Below, piece by piece: positions 22,225 through 24,388 of a stretch of DNA of 24,388 nucleotides (position 1 is the first letter of the stretch; every line of letters begins with the position of its first letter). Source of the DNA: Bacteroidales bacterium. Its GTDB lineage: Bacteria; Bacteroidota; Bacteroidia; Bacteroidales; P3. Location: assembly GCA_017545365.1 (NCBI GenBank), contig JAFWOP010000069.1, forward strand, positions 1 through 24,388, in the 5' to 3' direction. A program made the position numbers and the translations under genes. Below the pieces are notes generated by a model, which ran no database searches, was not told where the DNA came from, and saw nothing but the letters and a program-made list of their open reading frames with translations.

Positions 22225-23595
22225 TCAGAACTGGAAATAGATGAATGGAAATATTTCAACGCTTGCAAAAGCCATAATGGCGAAGGCCAGCAGGAAGCAG
22301 AGCCCCCACTGCACGAAAGGACGCTGACGGACGCACCAACGGTCGAAACGGGTGTTGCGCAGCAGATAGTCGGCCACGATGAAGAGACACAAGAACAGTA
22401 GGGTGCGCCACTCAAAGTGGGGCATTGCGGTCTGTCCGAAGTTGTGGAGGAAAGCATCGCAAAGTTGGCGCAGCTGCCAGAAGCCTTCGGCACGGAAGAG
22501 GGTCCACAACAGGGTCACCACGATGAAGACCCCTGCCGTTTTCAAAATGCGGGGCATCATGGGCAGCTGCTCGGAGGGGAGCGGCTTCTTCTTGCGCAGC
22601 TTGTAGGGCAGCCCTTCTGCCAACAGCAGCAGGCCGTGCATACCGCCCCACACCACAAAGGTCCAGCTGGCACCGTGCCAAAGGCCGCTGAGCAGGAAGA
22701 CCACCATGATATTGAGCATCCAGCGCGAGAGGCGCACACGGCTTCCACCCAAGGGGATGTATAGATAGTCGCGGAACCAGGAGGAGAGCGATATGTGCCA
22801 GCGGTGCCAGAACTCGCCCACCGAGCTGCTGAGGTAAGGGGCTCTGAAGTTGTCCATCAGGTCGTAGCCCATAGCCTTGGCACAGCCCAAAGCGATAGTG
22901 CTGTAGCCAAAGAAGTCGCAGTAGATTTGGAAGGAATAGGCCACCATGCCCAGGGCAATGGCGGCAGAACCGAACTGGTCGGGCTGGGCATAGATTTCAT
23001 CAACATACACTGCCAAGTTATCGGCCACTACCATCTTGGCAAAGAGCCCAAAGAGGATGAGCATGACACCACGCGAGAGGTTGTCAGCCTGAAAGGGCTG
23101 TGGAATACGCAACTGCCGCAAGAGGTTCTGAGGCCGCTCGATGGGGCCGGTGACGAGCTGGGGGTAGAACATAACGTAAAGGGAGTAGATGCCAAAGTGT
23201 TTCTCGGGCTTCTGATTGCCCCGATACACCTCTATCACATAGCTGAGGCTTTGGAAGGTATGGAACGACAGCCCGATGGGCAGGATGATGTGGGTTTCGT
23301 GGAACAGCCCTTGGTACTTAAAGACGAACAGTACAGTGAGGGTGGAGACGATGCTGGCCGCCAGCCACCCCTTCTGCTTGCGGGGATGCTGGCGTGTGCG
23401 GTCAATCATCAGGGCTGCGGAATAGTCTATCACTATGGTAGTAAGCAGGATAAGAATATATATCGGCTTGAACCACATGTAGAAGAAGCAGCTGGCAGCC
23501 AACAGCCAACACCACCGCCATTTGAAGGGCAGCAGATAATACCCCAGTGTCACCACTGGAAAGAATATCATGAACGGCAGCGTGTTGAACAGCAT
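22225..23595 (-). CDS. MBOAT family membrane-bound O-acyltransferase
   Basis: A 456-residue polytopic membrane protein of the AlgI/DltB type. Hydrophobic segments begin at MLFNTLPFMIFFPVVTLGYY and continue through about ten helices. The signature FWHRWHISLSSWFRDYLYIPLGG lies at 262-284. The invariant motif GLWHGASWTFVVWGGMHG spans 304-321, with His307 and His320, one of which is the likely catalytic residue. It transfers acyl groups to an extracytoplasmic carbohydrate or protein in partnership with the SGNH gene that follows. It starts 27 bases after the BspA-like gene. Full length for the family and intact. Confidence 0.93.
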   Translation of the reverse strand: MLFNTLPFMIFFPVVTLGYYLLPFKWRWCWLLAASCFFYMWFKPIYILILLTTIVIDYSAALMIDRTRQHPRKQKGWLAASIVSTLTVLFVFKYQGLFHETHIILPIGLSFHTFQSLSYVIEVYRGNQKPEKHFGIYSLYVMFYPQLVTGPIERPQNLLRQLRIPQPFQADNLSRGVMLILFGLFAKMVVADNLAVYVDEIYAQPDQFGSAAIALGMVAYSFQIYCDFFGYSTIALGCAKAMGYDLMDNFRAPYLSSSVGEFWHRWHISLSSWFRDYLYIPLGGSRVRLSRWMLNIMVVFLLSGLWHGASWTFVVWGGMHGLLLLAEGLPYKLRKKKPLPSEQLPMMPRILKTAGVFIVVTLLWTLFRAEGFWQLRQLCDAFLHNFGQTAMPHFEWRTLLFLCLFIVADYLLRNTRFDRWCVRQRPFVQWGLCFLLAFAIMAFASVEIFPFIYFQF

Positions 23596-23622
23596 CGGAG
23601 CAGGGATTTTCGAGTGTGTCGA

Positions 23623-24186
23623 CTAGTATTCCAGTATCTCGGTGAAGAGACGCCACCCCACAGCATCCTTATAGAGAGGATAGCTGTTTGGCGGCACCCT
23701 CAGGGGAATATCCATGCTCACCTTGTCGAACGCCGACTCGTCCAGCCGTGGTGGGTTATTGGCCTCTATCACCACATATTCGAGACGCTTGCAGCCAGCA
23801 AACGCCCCTTCGCCTATCTGGCGGAGCGTGGAGGGGAGAACCAGTCGCGTGATGCGGTCGCAACCTTGGAAAGCATAGTAGTTGATGGAGGTGACGGTGT
23901 AGATGGTGGTGTCGTCATCTTCGGGGTCGGCGTTTCGGCCATGCGCACGGTCAGGCGTCACCTTAGCAGGTATTGATAGCTGACCCGACGGGCGTGTAAA
24001 GCCCTTCCAAGGCATCTCTTCCGAAGGACCCGGATAGGTGACCTCCACCGTGGCCCCATTCTTACCACCGGTGCTGGTGATATAAAAATAGAGTGTGTTG
24101 CCTCCAATTTTCTTGGCAAAGTCATATTCCTGCGCTATGCAGAGGAGCGGCAGGAACAGCATACATGTGACCATTAGCTTCTTCAT
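23623..24186 (-). CDS. BspA-like leucine-rich-repeat surface protein
   Basis: A 187-residue exported protein. Residues 1-19 are a signal peptide (KKLMVTCMLFLPLLCIAQ). A beta-rich region precedes a short solenoid of BspA-type repeats: INYYAFQGCDRITRLVLPST, then LRQIGEGAFAGCKRLEYVVI, then ESAFDKVSMDIPLRVPPNSY. The end, YKDAVGWRLFTEILEY, is the typical cap (YKxAxGWxxFxxIxE). Such proteins are adhesins or surface proteins in Prevotella, Bacteroides and relatives; with only two or three repeats this is a very small one. It is the first gene of the run into the MBOAT pair, and its message may extend through to the DUF4846 gene. I see no lipobox. Confidence 0.86.
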   Translation of the reverse strand: MKKLMVTCMLFLPLLCIAQEYDFAKKIGGNTLYFYITSTGGKNGATVEVTYPGPSEEMPWKGFTRPSGQLSIPAKVTPDRAHGRNADPEDDDTTIYTVTSINYYAFQGCDRITRLVLPSTLRQIGEGAFAGCKRLEYVVIEANNPPRLDESAFDKVSMDIPLRVPPNSYPLYKDAVGWRLFTEILEY

Positions 24187-24251
24187 GCCCTTAATAACGA
24201 CAACCGCTCTGTTTTATTGCGCACCTATTATGAATTGAGAATTAAGAATTG

Positions 24252-24388
24252 GCTCTAGTTTGATAAAAGACTGATTTTTTAACAGCATCGAAGATGCTGA
24301 ATTTCAATAACCCCACACAAGGAACGCAGTGTGGGGTCAACGAAAACCCTACTACTCAGCGTCCCGGAGGGACGCGACAATGGGAAAG
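24252..24388 (-). repeat. Structured interspersed repeat, copy C (inverted, cut by window end)
   Basis: It begins with GCTCTAGTTTGAT then AAAAGACTGATTTT (24252-24278), then hairpins CAGCATC-GAA-GATGCTG (24283-24299), CCCCACAC/GTGTGGGG with a ten-base loop (24311-24336) and GCGTCCC-GGA-GGGACGC (24359-24375). It is inverted relative to the copies at 9341 and 13294. The remainder of the unit lies past the window end. The preceding 24229-24250 has AATTGAGAATT-type words, and no gene is visible from 24187 to the end. Confidence 0.7.

Noticed and set aside
22795..23976. 393-codon plus-strand frame opposite the MBOAT and LRR genes
   Set aside because: It spans two clear minus-strand genes and the gap between them; no recognisable domain.
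1..24388. tRNA, rRNA or tmRNA genes
   Set aside because: No cloverleaf with T-loop (GTTCRANNC) and no rRNA-like sequence was recognised in the gaps; a tRNA-based integration site is therefore not supported.

Overview
The window looks like a chromosomal segment from a Bacteroidales bacterium (Prevotella/Bacteroides/Muribaculaceae-like; genus not resolvable by eye). This rests on A-rich leaders lacking strong Shine-Dalgarno sites, promoter -7 boxes of the TAnnTTTG type, a BspA-type leucine-rich-repeat protein, a BT4734-like primase protein and a DUF4846 protein.

Left part (1-7740): the 3' end of a transposase gene is followed by an AT-rich, tightly packed five-gene operon: NurA-like nuclease, HerA-like ATPase with HAS barrel, GHKL (Hsp90/MutL-type) ATPase with a coiled coil, radical-SAM protein with a B12-binding-like N-terminus, and an unrecognised helical protein. 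It closes with a good intrinsic terminator. I know of no named anti-phage or repair system with this gene set; it is the best candidate here for an undescribed system, probably DNA-directed defence or genome maintenance.

Middle (7741-12350): a purine-rich, higher-GC accessory block. It has a Bacteroidetes promoter preceded by a cluster of ATTAGA words, a 171-residue unknown protein, a snap-back (MITE-like) palindrome, a small sigma-70-type factor, a 123-residue unknown protein and a 748-residue primase-polymerase/DUF3987 protein. It resembles the replication and expression core of a small or decayed mobile element; no integrase or relaxase is visible.

Right part (12397-24186): mostly ordinary chromosomal genes. 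On the minus strand are a DEDDh exonuclease, KDO-8-phosphate synthase (kdsA), a four-helix-bundle protein, a long-chain acyl-CoA ligase and a dihydroorotate-dehydrogenase-like flavoprotein. On the plus strand is a membrane-anchored TPR protein with its own promoter and terminator. A second minus-strand run then encodes a BspA-like LRR protein, an MBOAT acyltransferase, its SGNH partner, a C_GCAxxG_C_C protein, aldose 1-epimerase and a DUF4846 protein.

A family of structured interspersed repeats lies in the intergenic spaces (9341-9510, 12249-12290, 13294-13501, 24252-24388). Copies share ends carrying GCTCTA and GACTGATTT, with internal hairpins whose stems change in sequence but stay paired.
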